Positions 27,012-36,706 of a stretch of DNA of 64,000 nt are shown here, in pieces (positions within the stretch are counted from its first letter, which is position 1; the number at the start of each line of letters is the position of its first letter). Location: NCBI GenBank assembly GCA_963797115.1, contig CAWCOH010000007.1:496001-560000 (forward strand). The letters are read 5' to 3'. The position numbers and the translations under genes are program-made. This DNA comes from AP-15 sp963797115 (lineage in GTDB: Bacteria; Pseudomonadota; Alphaproteobacteria; ATCC43930; CGMCC-115725). Below the pieces are notes generated by a model, which had not been told where the DNA came from, made no database searches, and was given only the letters and a program-made list of their open reading frames with translations.

Positions 27012-27030
27012 ATGCGCTCCCGTGGTGAGG

Positions 27031-27777
27031 TTAAGCCTGGGAAATAAGGTAGATGCCGAACCCCAGCATCGCAACACCGCTGATCCGAGCGATCCACTCT
27101 CCGGCCGGAAACAGCTTTTCGACAAAGACGAAGACGGTGATCGCCGCCATCCATAAGAGGCTCATGATCCCCGCCGCGAACAACAAAGCCATCAGAAACC
27201 AGCAGCAGGCGAGACAATAGAGCCCGTGCTCCAGCCCCATGCGCAATGCGCCGACGGAGCCGCTCCGCCAGTGATTGAGGACAAAATCGAAGGGCGAGCG
27301 GCAATGCGTCAAGCAAACGGTTTTGAGCGGTGTCAGCTGATAGATGCCGGCGGCAATGACGACAACGGCACCCAATATCGGCGTAAGTCGCCCCGTCATC
27401 GGTGAGATCAGGGCCGCGCGCTCGAGCCCCCAGTCGGCCAATGCCGCGATCACCCCGAACAGCCCCCAGGCGATCAGATAACCCGACATGAACACCATTG
27501 TCGGAACAAAGGGCTGGCCGCGCTCACGCTTGTGCCGGTTGATCGTGGCGAAGGTCAGGATCATCGGTGCTGCGCTGGGCAGCATCATGCCCGGCATCAT
27601 CGCCCACCAGATCGCCATGTTGAGCACGAAGTCGGCGGCAGTCCAAGGCACGTAGGCGACGGGCATGGTGATGTCCGCCATTCCCCCCATCGGACCCATT
27701 TGCCGATAGACGTATACCCACGAGAGTGCGGTTACCACGGCGAGGGCCAGCCAAATGGCGGCCCGATCGCGCAACAA
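27031..27777 (-). CDS. DUF2182 domain-containing membrane protein
   Basis: 248 residues, about 6-7 membrane segments. MAIWWAMMPGMMLPSAAPM is the Met-rich DUF2182 signature; YQLTPLKTVCLTHCRSP and HGLYCLACCWFLM add Cys pairs. Annotated elsewhere as a predicted metal-binding membrane protein. Its place between two DUF1326 genes supports a shared membrane function. Confidence 0.88.
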   Translation of the reverse strand: MLRDRAAIWLALAVVTALSWVYVYRQMGPMGGMADITMPVAYVPWTAADFVLNMAIWWAMMPGMMLPSAAPMILTFATINRHKRERGQPFVPTMVFMSGYLIAWGLFGVIAALADWGLERAALISPMTGRLTPILGAVVVIAAGIYQLTPLKTVCLTHCRSPFDFVLNHWRSGSVGALRMGLEHGLYCLACCWFLMALLFAAGIMSLLWMAAITVFVFVEKLFPAGEWIARISGVAMLGFGIYLISQA

Positions 27778-27840
27778 CAGCGCCGCGAGGCGATTGCCGC
27801 GGCTCGCCGATATGTCGGTCGCTGTTGAGCCGGTCAGCGC

Positions 27841-28464
27841 CTAGGCCGTCCAGGCAAACGGCGCGAAATGGCCGTTGTTGCCCTTGCCGACGAGGTCCAG
27901 GTCGAGGCCGAAGCCATGAACATGGGTTTCCCTCGACCGGGCCAATGCGAGGCGCCGGTTCGCCGGGTGCGACGTGTTATCGAGATAGAGGGGCTCATCG
28001 GCCCGGTTGCGCGGGGTAACCCCGTCGATCTCGAAGGCGAGGATGCCGGGGACCGCAACCGAGCGCTTCAGGCCCGCCAGGTTGAATTCGATCGGCTTGA
28101 ACTCGACGCCGCGGAAATCGCTGACCAGGTGCTGGCGAATAAACGACGGCGGGCCGCCCGCCTCACCGCCGACGATCGCGGCTAGCACCGGGCGCTGGGC
28201 ATCGTCGGCGCGCTCGTCGACCACCCCGGCGAAGACCCAGTTGCCGTCCGCCATCACCTTGCCCGAACGGATCACCAGCGCGAACTTCAAGCCGTCGAGC
28301 TTGGCATCGCCGCAAGTTCCCTCGTCGATCCGGAACACCATCACAGCTACGCAATGGTCGTGGGTCGCCGGCCCCTGCGGGTTGGTGTAGATGCACGGGC
28401 AGAGATAGTCACAGTTGCAGCTCTCCATATACTCACCGCGCATCGTCCATTGCTGCTCGGTCAC
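27841..28464 (-). CDS. DUF1326 domain-containing protein
   Basis: 207 residues. WTMRGEYMESCNCDYLCPC at the N-terminus and GKGNNGHFAPFAW at the C-terminus, matching the paralogue at 26388. First gene of the three-gene set. Confidence 0.88.
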   Translation of the reverse strand: MTEQQWTMRGEYMESCNCDYLCPCIYTNPQGPATHDHCVAVMVFRIDEGTCGDAKLDGLKFALVIRSGKVMADGNWVFAGVVDERADDAQRPVLAAIVGGEAGGPPSFIRQHLVSDFRGVEFKPIEFNLAGLKRSVAVPGILAFEIDGVTPRNRADEPLYLDNTSHPANRRLALARSRETHVHGFGLDLDLVGKGNNGHFAPFAWTA

Positions 28465-28639
28465 GGTTCAACTCCTTTGAAGATCTCACCGCGGAGGTCG
28501 CTGAAAATAGACGATCCCCCCGCAAGTCTTATAGAACCTGACCGCAAAACAACACTGAAACGATTGCTTCGTCCCTGCGCAATCGCTCGGTCGCATGCGG
28601 AGGGCGGGCGTACTTTCGGCCTTATCGCCTAGCGGTTCC

Positions 28640-29116
28640 CTACCCTTGAGCGTGCAGCACCCTGCCGCCGACCTCGACCGGTTTGGCGGCGATCAGCACG
28701 AAGGCAATGACGCAAGGCATGGTTCCCCGGTTGACCCAATTGTGGATCGTACCGCGCTGGACCAGCACGTCGCCGGCTTTGAGATGAACCGTCGTATCGT
28801 CGAGCTCCATGTCGATCTCGCCCGCCATCACCACTGCGTAGTCGATCGAGTCGGTGCGATGATTTCGCGGGCTGGCACCGGGGGCGAGCTCGAGGACGCG
28901 GAAGACGGTGCCGTTGTCGAGTGTGGTGCCGGTCTGGCGCCGCCCCTGATCCTCGTTGCCGGTATTGTCGACCGGGAAACCCTGGGTCGTCCAAACGACG
29001 CCGGCGGTGGCCCCGGGACGCGCCGAGACGAGGTTCTGCGCTATCTCGTCGATCTTGACGACAGCACGCCCGGTCTCGTCGTGACCGGTAACAACCCGGC
29101 GAAATTGCAGAGCCAT
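28640..29116 (-). CDS. cupin domain-containing protein
   Basis: 158 residues. The cupin core is in the C-terminal half: APGASPRNHRTDSIDYAVV (H and E/D metal ligands partly kept: H85-type and D), GEIDMELD, LKAGDVLVQRGTIHNWVN. Divergent from the VanB-like reductase with a 90-bp gap. Substrate unknown. Confidence 0.82.
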   Translation of the reverse strand: MALQFRRVVTGHDETGRAVVKIDEIAQNLVSARPGATAGVVWTTQGFPVDNTGNEDQGRRQTGTTLDNGTVFRVLELAPGASPRNHRTDSIDYAVVMAGEIDMELDDTTVHLKAGDVLVQRGTIHNWVNRGTMPCVIAFVLIAAKPVEVGGRVLHAQG

Positions 29117-29205
29117 GAATGAACCTCCTCGGCTGATGCGGTTAAATCACCCGCCAGCATACAAAAGCTTTTGTCTATTTCGGAAAATTCGGGCAGACCC
29201 GTCAG

Positions 29206-30144
29206 ATGCAATTGCGTGTGCATTCGATCACCTATCTCGCCGAAGCCATTCACGGGTTCGAGCTCGTCGATCCGCGCGGGCGCGACTTGCCCCGCTTTGC
29301 CGCTGGTGCCCATATCGACCTGCGGGCAGGTGGGTTCTTGCGCCAGTATTCGCTGTGGAACGACCCTGCCGAGCGCCGACGCTATTGCATCGCGGTGCTG
29401 CGCGAAGAGGAGAGCCTTGGCGGCTCGCGCCATCTGCACGAGACTGTCCGGGTCGGCGATCTGGTCGAGGTCTCGCTGCCGCGCAACAACTTCCCGCTCG
29501 CCGCGGCAGCGGAGCGGCACCTGCTGATTGCCGGTGGGATCGGCATCGCCCCGCTGATGGCGATGATCGCCGAATTGCAACGGCGCCATGCCGATTTCCA
29601 GCTCCATTATTGCACGCGATCGCCCGAGCGGACGGCGTTTCGTGACGTGCTGGCGCCGCTTGCCGGCGACGGGCGGGTGCGTTTCCATCACGACGGTGGT
29701 GATCCGGCGCGCGGCCTCGACATAGCCGCGGCATTGCGCGACCCTCGCCCGGGAACGCATCTCTATTATTGTGGTCCGCCGCCGCTGATGACGGCGGCGA
29801 GCGAAGCCGCCGCGGAGTGGCCGCCCGATACGGTCCATTACGAATATTTCACCGCGCCGCCGACTGAGGTCACCGAGGAGGAGCGCCCGTTCCGCGTCCG
29901 GCTCGTGCGCGCCGGTGTCGAGTACGAAGTACCGGTGGGTCAAACGATCGTCGACGTGCTCCGCCGTCACGGCGTCGCGGTGCGCACCTCATGCGAACTC
30001 GGTTATTGCGGCGCCTGCCTCACACCCTACTTGGCCGGCGAGCCCGACCATCGCGACCAGGTTCTCGATGAGACCGGCCGCCGGCGCTATGTGCTGATCT
30101 GCTGCACCCGCGCGAAGAGCCCGGTTCTGGAACTGGATCTATAG
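29206..30144 (+). CDS. VanB/phthalate dioxygenase reductase-type flavin [2Fe-2S] oxidoreductase
   Basis: 312 residues. Flavin-binding RQYSL (46-50), NAD-binding GGIGIAPLMAM (110-120) and YYCGPPPLM, then a C-terminal plant-type ferredoxin domain with C263, C268, C271 (CELGYCGAC) and a distal Cys near 300. It would pass electrons from NAD(P)H to a Rieske oxygenase; no oxygenase gene is adjacent, so the partner is unknown. Confidence 0.92.
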   Translation: MQLRVHSITYLAEAIHGFELVDPRGRDLPRFAAGAHIDLRAGGFLRQYSLWNDPAERRRYCIAVLREEESLGGSRHLHETVRVGDLVEVSLPRNNFPLAAAAERHLLIAGGIGIAPLMAMIAELQRRHADFQLHYCTRSPERTAFRDVLAPLAGDGRVRFHHDGGDPARGLDIAAALRDPRPGTHLYYCGPPPLMTAASEAAAEWPPDTVHYEYFTAPPTEVTEEERPFRVRLVRAGVEYEVPVGQTIVDVLRRHGVAVRTSCELGYCGACLTPYLAGEPDHRDQVLDETGRRRYVLICCTRAKSPVLELDL

Positions 30145-30295
30145 GGGCTATTCCCGAATTGATGCGGATCTGGTCTACCCACCGGTTCAGCGAAGGGTTC
30201 GAGACGGCGGACCCGAAATCCGCAAAAACCCTTCTTGACGCCCTCGGCCATGCCCCATAAGTCAAAGCGGTTGGGGAGCGGCCGGCTGTGCCGAT

Positions 30296-30662
30296 ATGAC
30301 GGACGATCTTAAAGACACGACGACTACGCAAGCCGTCGCGGAGGATTGGGCGAAGGTGAAGCTGCCGCCGCGCTTGACCGGCCTCCCGATGGCGCTGTGG
30401 ATTACCGAAAACGACGGTTACCCGCACGATGTGCGGGTCAGAAGTCAGCATTCTTCATGGCGGCCGCAGCTCCTGGCGTACCGCCCCGTCGGCAGCCGTG
30501 CGACCGCAGCCACTTGAAACTGTGCCGGGCAGCTTGCCGGCCGCTGATGTCGCGCTCGTCAGTCGCTGGATTGACCTCAACCGGGACGCGATAATCGATT
30601 ATTGGAACGGTGTGATCGATTTCGATGAAGTTAAGCCGCGGCTGCAAGGCCTACAGCCGTAA
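30296..30662 (+). pseudogene. conserved hypothetical protein, frameshifted
   Basis: MTDDLKDTTTTQAVAEDWAK, then LTGLPMALWITENDGYPHDVRV; one base too many near 30440 changes the frame, after which VSILHGGRSSWRTAP, LPAADVALVSRWIDLNRD and IDYWNGVIDFDEVKPRL follow. Joined, they form one protein of about 120 residues of a type I recall from other proteobacteria without known function. Confidence 0.65.
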
Positions 30663-30814
30663 AGGGCCTCGATCTCAGGATTGCAATAGCCGTTGTGGTC
30701 GCCTTCGGCACCACAGCTGCCGCCTGGTGCGATGCGACAATGCATAAATCGGGCGATTCGTAGGCGCGGACCCGCCGCGCTCGTCGATCGGCAGAGAGGT
30801 TGGCTTCAAGCAGG
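30663..30814. other. intergenic, no gene seen
   Basis: Short spacer before the amidohydrolase remnant; no element recognised. Confidence 0.4.
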
Positions 30815-31395
30815 GACGGTCAGCTGCGCCGGGTCAAAATAGTATACGCGGGCGGTGTTGCCGCCAGCGATCCCCAGATCTCTCGTTTCATCGTTCCCGC
30901 GAAAAGCGGGAACCCAGGGGTTTCGGTCACTTGCCCCCTGTTCATGCCACGGGCAAGCTCTGGAACCCCGCTTTCCGCGGGGGCGACGATTGGAGAAGGC
31001 TGCCGATTTAATTACAGCCGCTTTCGCGGGGACGACGACTTTAGTCGGCTGACAGGGTTTCTTCACAGCCTGGATGGCCAGGGTGAGGCGGGATGACGGT
31101 CGAAGACGCCGGGGAAGATCAGATCGCACAGCGACAGCAGCGGATATGACGCCTTCGTCGCGCGGCTACTGGCGTCGCGCAATGTCTTGTCGCCGGCCCC
31201 GCGGATCCTGCTTTGCCGTCGCCGTGTAGAGGCTCCGCGATATGTCGGGTGCGGCGGGGGCCCAGAATGGCTCTTACTCGGATTGGTCGTAGCGCCGGTG
31301 CTCGAGCGGATATTCGGTAATCATCACGTCGGAGAGGTCCACGGGGGCGGCGCCCCGGAATCCGCGCGATGCTGCCGTTCTTGATGGCCGATTTT
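30815..31395 (-). pseudogene. amidohydrolase (amidohydrolase_2 type) pseudogene split by a repeat
   Basis: Minus-strand pieces in order: LSDVMITEYPLEHRRYDQSE, a TAA where Tyr is expected, EPFWAP, GDKTLRDASSRATKASYP, LLSLCDLIFPGVFDRHPA, LTLAIQAVKK, then a repeat block (30885-31050), then the C-terminal LGIAGGNTARVYYFDP. Amidohydrolases of this type normally have about 150 residues between LTLAI and GGNTARVY, so most of the C-terminal half is gone. A related intact family member is at 61559. Confidence 0.72.
30885..30998. repeat. family G REP-like palindrome carrying a family B element, copy 2
   Basis: GTTCCCGCGAAAAGCGGGAAC on the left, AACCCCGCTTTCCGCGGGGG on the right, and a family B element (30931-30960: TTGCCCCCTGTTCATGCCAC then GGGCAAGCTC) between them, the same nesting as at 11655-11772. 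Lies within the amidohydrolase pseudogene. Confidence 0.75.
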
Positions 31396-31513
31396 GACGG
31401 GATTTACTCCCGAAGCTGCCGTTCGCAATACCCATCGGGATCGTCTGCAGAGGAAACGGGGCTTTGAATCCCGACTCCCTGTCAAAAAGGAGAAGGGCGA
31501 CTGTGGCGGTCTC

Positions 31514-32047
31514 TCATGCGTTGAGGGATCTTGGACCGCTGACGAACGGACTGTCCCGAAGATAAAATCGCAGCAGGCGGTTCGCATCCCGCGAAATGCC
31601 GATCCTGATGCTCTGCCCGATTTCGCCGGGCCCGATTTCGCCGGGTTTTGGGTCACCGCGTCCGACCCATAGAGGGCCTTCTCGGCAAAGATCGAGCCCA
31701 TCGAGCCGACGATCAACCCGTAACGCCGCTGTGAGCCTTCCTGGTCCTCGCGCCAAGTCGCGCAAGCGCTCGATGCCGCGATTTAGCCGCATGATCGGGA
31801 TGCCTTCGAGCGGCTCGAGCGCCCTGATCAGGACACCGGCTCCGACCCCGGGCATCTCGCTCGAGACATTGAGCATGTATGAGCTGCCGTAGGCGAGATG
31901 AATATAGGCGTGCCCACGCTCGAGAAACAGCGAGCGATTACGCCCCGTCATTCCCCGGTAGGCGTGCCCGGCAGCGTCGCCGACGACATACGCCTCGGTC
32001 TCAACAATCCGACCGCTGGCGACGCCCTCAGGCAACTCCCGCACCAA
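31514..32047 (-). CDS. DNA-3-methyladenine glycosylase (AAG/Mpg family)
   Basis: GRIVETEAYVVGDAAGHAYRGMTGRN, HAYIHLAYGSSYMLNV, GAGVLIRALEP and SPFVSGPRSL identify the AAG/MPG base-excision glycosylase; the catalytic Glu is in VETEAY. Homology continues upstream of the GTG at 32047 (RSELPSDTVSLARYLIGEVL, to about 32120), but no ATG is in that frame; an ATG at 32127 is one frame off, so the start is uncertain or a small indel has occurred. The duplicated GEIGPGEIG near the C-terminus is unusual. Confidence 0.83.
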   Translation of the reverse strand: MVRELPEGVASGRIVETEAYVVGDAAGHAYRGMTGRNRSLFLERGHAYIHLAYGSSYMLNVSSEMPGVGAGVLIRALEPLEGIPIMRLNRGIERLRDLARGPGRLTAALRVDRRLDGLDLCREGPLWVGRGDPKPGEIGPGEIGQSIRIGISRDANRLLRFYLRDSPFVSGPRSLNA

Positions 32048-32143
32048 TACCTCGCCAATCAGATAGCGGGCGAGAGAGACCGTATCACTCGGCAGCTCCG
32101 AGCGAACGAGCGGCAGATGGCCATCCTTTAGGGCGGCCAGGCT

Positions 32144-32524
32144 TCAGGGTATCCGCTCGACCCATTGCGCGCGCGAAGGCCCCGGCTCGAACCGATCGCC
32201 GAAATATTGGGTCTCGCGGGCCACCTTCCCATCGAGGAACTCCATGATGCTAACGGTGTAAGACGGCCGCCCGTCATAGGTTAGGACGTATTCAGTGACC
32301 CAGAGGTCGCCGGCGCCGATTATCCGCCGCACTGTGAAGCGTTTCCGGTTCGGCTGCGCGGCGCGAGACGACTGAATTTTTCGCCGGCCGCGGATGCGCT
32401 CGTCCGATTGCGGATATTCGAGCACCGCGTCCTCTCGGTAAATCCGGTGCTCCGCCTCGAGGTCGTTCGCATCGGAGGCGGCCCAGTGGCGATCCAGAGC
32501 CGCTCGAATCTCTCGGTCTTCCAT
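32144..32524 (-). CDS. nuclear transport factor 2-like (SnoaL fold) protein
   Basis: 126 residues from the ATG at 32524: EIRAALDRHWAASDANDLEA, YREDAVLEYPQSDERIRGR, VARETQYFGDRFEPGPSRAQWVE. Typical NTF2-like/SnoaL fold; function unknown. The stop is directly before the Mpg frame, so the two are probably co-transcribed. Confidence 0.8.
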   Translation of the reverse strand: MEDREIRAALDRHWAASDANDLEAEHRIYREDAVLEYPQSDERIRGRRKIQSSRAAQPNRKRFTVRRIIGAGDLWVTEYVLTYDGRPSYTVSIMEFLDGKVARETQYFGDRFEPGPSRAQWVERIP

Positions 32525-32895
32525 AGCCAATCTCCCTGACCATCGCCGTCGATGTTGAGCCGTCGTACCATGCGCTGGGGTATCGCCAAGGCAAGTGAGG
32601 TGCGCAGGGTTGATGCGGCGCGGGAGAACCTCTGGAGATGCACGGACGGTGGTTGCCGAGGGAGCGGTCTTGCCGCAACCGGAAGAGAAGCGCCCGCTGC
32701 GGATCCGCTGCAGCAGCATCGGGGCGTCATTTAACTACAACCACAAGTCGCAGCATGCCCAAGCCCGCTTTGGACGCACGGTTCAGCGGGCGCGGAAACA
32801 GCTTGTCGACCCGGCGAGCACCACAAGATCACCGGGCGAGGCCGGTAACGAGGATCTGGTCGGGAATGAAAAGCCCTACCTGTTCGCCGCCGCTC
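32525..32895. other. intergenic, no gene seen
   Basis: 370 bp between the NTF2-like gene and trxA. Open frames here are composition-driven; no family A-G element seen. Confidence 0.5.
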
Positions 32896-33216
32896 TTACA
32901 ATACCGACTCGACCCACTCGTAGAGCTTGCTCTTGGGGAGCGCCCCGATCTTGGTTGCGGCGATCTGCCCGTCTTTGAACAGGATCATCGTGGGGATGCC
33001 GCGCACCCCATATTTCGTCGGGGTCTGCGGGTTTTCGTCGATGTTGACCTTGGCTACGGTCAGCTTCCCTGCCATGTCGGTCGCGAGGTCTTCGAGAAAC
33101 GGGCCGATCATGCGGCAGGGACCGCACCACTCGGCCCAAAAATCGACGAGCACAGGCTCGCTCGCGCGGAGGACCGCAGCGTCGAAGGTGCTGTCGGTGA
33201 CGGCGTTCGGCTTCAT
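32896..33216 (-). CDS. trxA: thioredoxin
   Basis: 106 residues with the active site WCGPC (C31, C34), VDFWAEWCGPCRM, cis-Pro in GIPTMILFKDG. Cytoplasmic disulfide reductase. It follows addA with a 54-bp gap, the usual alphaproteobacterial addB-addA-trxA order. Confidence 0.95.
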   Translation of the reverse strand: MKPNAVTDSTFDAAVLRASEPVLVDFWAEWCGPCRMIGPFLEDLATDMAGKLTVAKVNIDENPQTPTKYGVRGIPTMILFKDGQIAATKIGALPKSKLYEWVESVL

Positions 33217-33270
33217 CGGGTCATCCTTGCGTTGAAGGTCGCAGAGATTAAGGGAGCCGAAAAAGCGCCG

Positions 33271-36200
33271 TCAAGGCGGAGGCCCTGCAAGGCGTTCGGG
33301 GCTGATCGGCATCAGCCGCGGACCTTCGGTCCACAGCAGCGCGCAGCGGATCTCATGCGCGGGATAAATGCGCGCGAGTGCGGCGCGGTAGAGGGCGAGC
33401 TGACGCAGATAGACCGGTGGGACCTCCGCTTCGGTCGGAGGCGGCGAGCGCAGCGTCTTGAAATCGACGACCAGCACGCGATTGTCCTCGACCACCAGAC
33501 GGTCGATCTGCCCGGACAAGACATGGCCCTCGACCAGCCCGACGAGCGCCACTTCAGCTTGCGAGCCGGGGCTGAAAATCGCGGCGAAATCCGGATGGCG
33601 AAGCACCGCGAGCGTCTCCCGGCGGAGCTCCTCCTGCTCCTCGGCGCGCAGACCGTGCGCCGGCAGCGCGAGAAACCGACGGGCCGCCCCTTCGTGCTCC
33701 TCGGACGGCAGCTCAGGCAGGCCCTGCAGCAGCCGGTGGACCAGAAGCCCGCGCTTGAAACGGTCTTGCCCGCCCACCGCGAGCGGCGAGAAGACCGGCG
33801 GCTCGGCCTCGCTCGCCCGTGATGGAAACAGCGGCTTCGGCGGGTCGGGCTCGGGCGGCGGCGGTTCCCTGACCCAGCTCGGCAGCGATCCTCCGGGATG
33901 GGCGATGTCCGTTGCGACCTCGAGAACGGGGGACGCCGTCTGGACGCCGATGAGCCGCAATCCTTCGCCGGACCATCCGTCTCGGCCGATCAGTGTTGTC
34001 GCATCGAATTCAAAAGGGGTGGCGATTTCGGCGAGCCCGGCGCGGCAGAGTGCATGCCAGCATCCGTCTCTTGGCGGATTTCGGGTTTGCCAGCCGCAGA
34101 TATAGAGCCGGTCCTGCGCCCGGCTGAGGCCGACATAGAGGAGGCGCCGATATTCCTGCAGCTCGCGCCGGCGCACCGCCTCTCGTTCGGCGGCGTAGAC
34201 CGATACGGTGAATTCAGCCCGCGGGCGCCACAACGGCAGCGCCTCACGGTCGGTCCACAACAATGTTTCCGACGGTTTCGGCAGCTGCATCGTATCCGGC
34301 AGAAAGACAATCGGGGCTTCGAGCCCCTTGGCGCCGTGCACCGTCAGGATGCGGACCTCGTCACGCGGCCGCGCTCCGAAATCGCGCTTGACCTCGGTGT
34401 CGCCGGCAACGAGCCAGCGCAGGAAGCCCTGCAGCGAGGGTGCGTGCTCCCGTTCGTAGGCCAGGCTCAGCGCCAGGAACTCCTCGATCGGGATCTTCTG
34501 CCCCGGGCCCGAGGCGCTCGAGCAAGGCGCGCCGCCCACCCTCCGCCCCCAGGATCTCGGCATAGAGCTCGTAGGGTGGGACAAAATCGGCGCGGGCGAG
34601 CAAGGCCGAGAGCCGTTCGCTCGCCGGGCGCAACGCCGCATTCGCCGACGCGCGGCCGCGGAGGCGATCCCACAGCCGCTCCCTGCCGCGGGCATAGGCG
34701 AGGTCGAACAATGTCTCCTCGTCGAGTGCGAACAGCGGGCCCTTCAGCACCGCGGCCAATGTCAGGTCGTCGTCGGGAAACAGCAGAAACCGGCCGAGCG
34801 CGACCAAGTCCTGCACCGCCAACTGCTCGGTCAAAATCAGGCGGTCGGCGCCGGCCACCGGCACATGTCGCTGCTTCAGCGCGCGCAACAAGTCGCCGAC
34901 GAACTCGTTACGGCGACGCACCAGCACCATGACGTCGCCGGGGCGAACGGCTCGACCGCGGGCCTCCAGCACCTCTCCATGGTCGAGCCAGCCTCTGATC
35001 GTCGCGGCGATCGCATCGGCAAGACGGGTGCGCGGCTCGGCGGCGCGGCCTCGCGTCACCGGCAGAGCCATCGGATCCGAACTTTCGTCGGGCTGCGGCG
35101 CCACCGGCGGCCACAGCTCGACCAGCCCGGCCTGCCCGACGCGCGCGGCCATGTGCCGGATTTCGTTGCCGTCGAGCGCCACCCCGTCATGCGCATCCGC
35201 GCGCCGAAAGATCGCGTCAATCGCCCGCAAGATCGGCTCGGTCGAGCGGAACGAGATCTCCAACGGCACCGCGCGCCATTCCTGTCCGGCGGCGGCGATG
35301 CGCGCCTCGAAATGCCGTCGCATGCGCAGGAAGGCGTGTGGATCGGCTCGCTGGAAGCTGTAGATCGACTGCTTCGCGTCGCCGACGGCGAAGATCGTCC
35401 GGGTCCGGTCGGCGGCACCCTCGCCGGCGAAGAACTCCTCGGCGAGTGCGGCGACGATCTCCCACTGGTCCGGGTTGGTGTCCTGCGCCTCGTCGATCAG
35501 GATGTGGTCCAGCCCGCCATCGAGCTTGAACAAGACCCAGGGCGCCACCCCGGGGCGCCGCAAGAGGCCGAGCGCTTTGGTCACGAGGTCTTCGTAATCG
35601 AGCACCCCCTGGGTTCGTTTACGCTCGTCATAGGCCTCGATCAGCGCCTCGCCGAGCCGGACGAGAGCGCAGGTCGCCTCGACCAGCACCGCCGCCGCCT
35701 GCGCCTCGCGGTACGCTTTGACCCGCTCCGCTTCGGCCATCAGGACCGCGCAGGCGTCGCATACGGCTACCGCAGCAGCACCCCGGGTAATCAGAGATTT
35801 CCGGATCTCGCCCTCGTCGGTCAGATACACCCCGGTATAGGCTTCGAGCATCTGGTGGCGCCGCTCTTCCAGCGCGGAGCACCAGGCGACGAGGACTTCA
35901 CCGCGCCGCCGATCGGTGGGAGATCCACTGCAGAGTGCTGCTGCTGCGGCGCGCAGCCCGGCCTCGTCGCTGGCGCCGGCGGCGCAGAAGGCGGCAGCGA
36001 GACCTTCCAGGGTCGTCTCGCTCGATAGGGAGAGCGCCGCGCAGAGCCGGTCGCGCAGTGCCGCGTAGCCGCCTTCGAGCGCGCGGCGGAGCCTGCCGCG
36101 CTCGCCGGCGAGTGCTGCCATCAGCATGCCGAAGCGCTCTTCGGCGACGTGACCCGCGACCACCGCGAGGGCATCGGCGAGACCCCCGCCGTCCTTATCC

Positions 36201-36706
36201 TCGCGGGCGGCAACGATCACGCTTTCGGCCGCTTCGAGCAGCGTCTCACGAGCGCTGCGCTCGTCGAGCACGGCGAACTCGGGCGAAACGTCGGCCTCCA
36301 ACGGAAAGCGGCGCAGCAGCGCCTGGCAGAAGGCGTGGATCGTGGCGATCTTGACGCCGCCCGGGGTGTCGAGGACGCGCGCGAAGAGCTGCCTCGCCTG
36401 CGCCAGTCTGGCGGCGTCCGGGTCTTGTCCGGTCAGCGCCCGCAGCTCTTCGACGAATGCGCCATCAGGCAATGTCGCCCAATCGGCGAGCCGCTCGTTG
36501 AGCCGGTTCGCCATCTCCGCGGCGGCCGCACGGGTAAAGGTCAGGCACAGGACACGCGCGGGATCGCCGTCCTCCAACATCAGCCCGAGCAGCCGATCGG
36601 TCAGCACCTTGGTTTTGCCGGTGCCCGCCGAGGCCGAGACCCACGCCGAGGTCCCGGGAGCCGCCGCCCACCGCTGTGCCGCATGGGCGTCCATTGCGCC
36701 GATCAT
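33271..36706 (-). CDS. addA: double-strand break repair helicase AddA, with one frameshift
   Basis: Starts at ATG 36706 overlapping the addB stop (ATGA). UvrD-type helicase: Walker A SASAGTGKTKVL (GTGKT 28-32), LCLTFTRAAAAEMANRL, DEAQDTNPDQWEIV, VGDAKQSIYSFQRADP, HGAKGLEAPIVFLPDT, LLYVGLSRAQDRLYI, and a C-terminal RecB-like nuclease (QIDRLVVEDNRVLVVDFKT). Near 34487 an extra C (GATCCCGATC for GATCCGATC) shifts the frame; the rest continues in the next frame to 33271. With one base removed it is a normal full-length AddA of about 1145 residues. An assembly error is a real possibility for this conserved gene. Confidence 0.85.
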
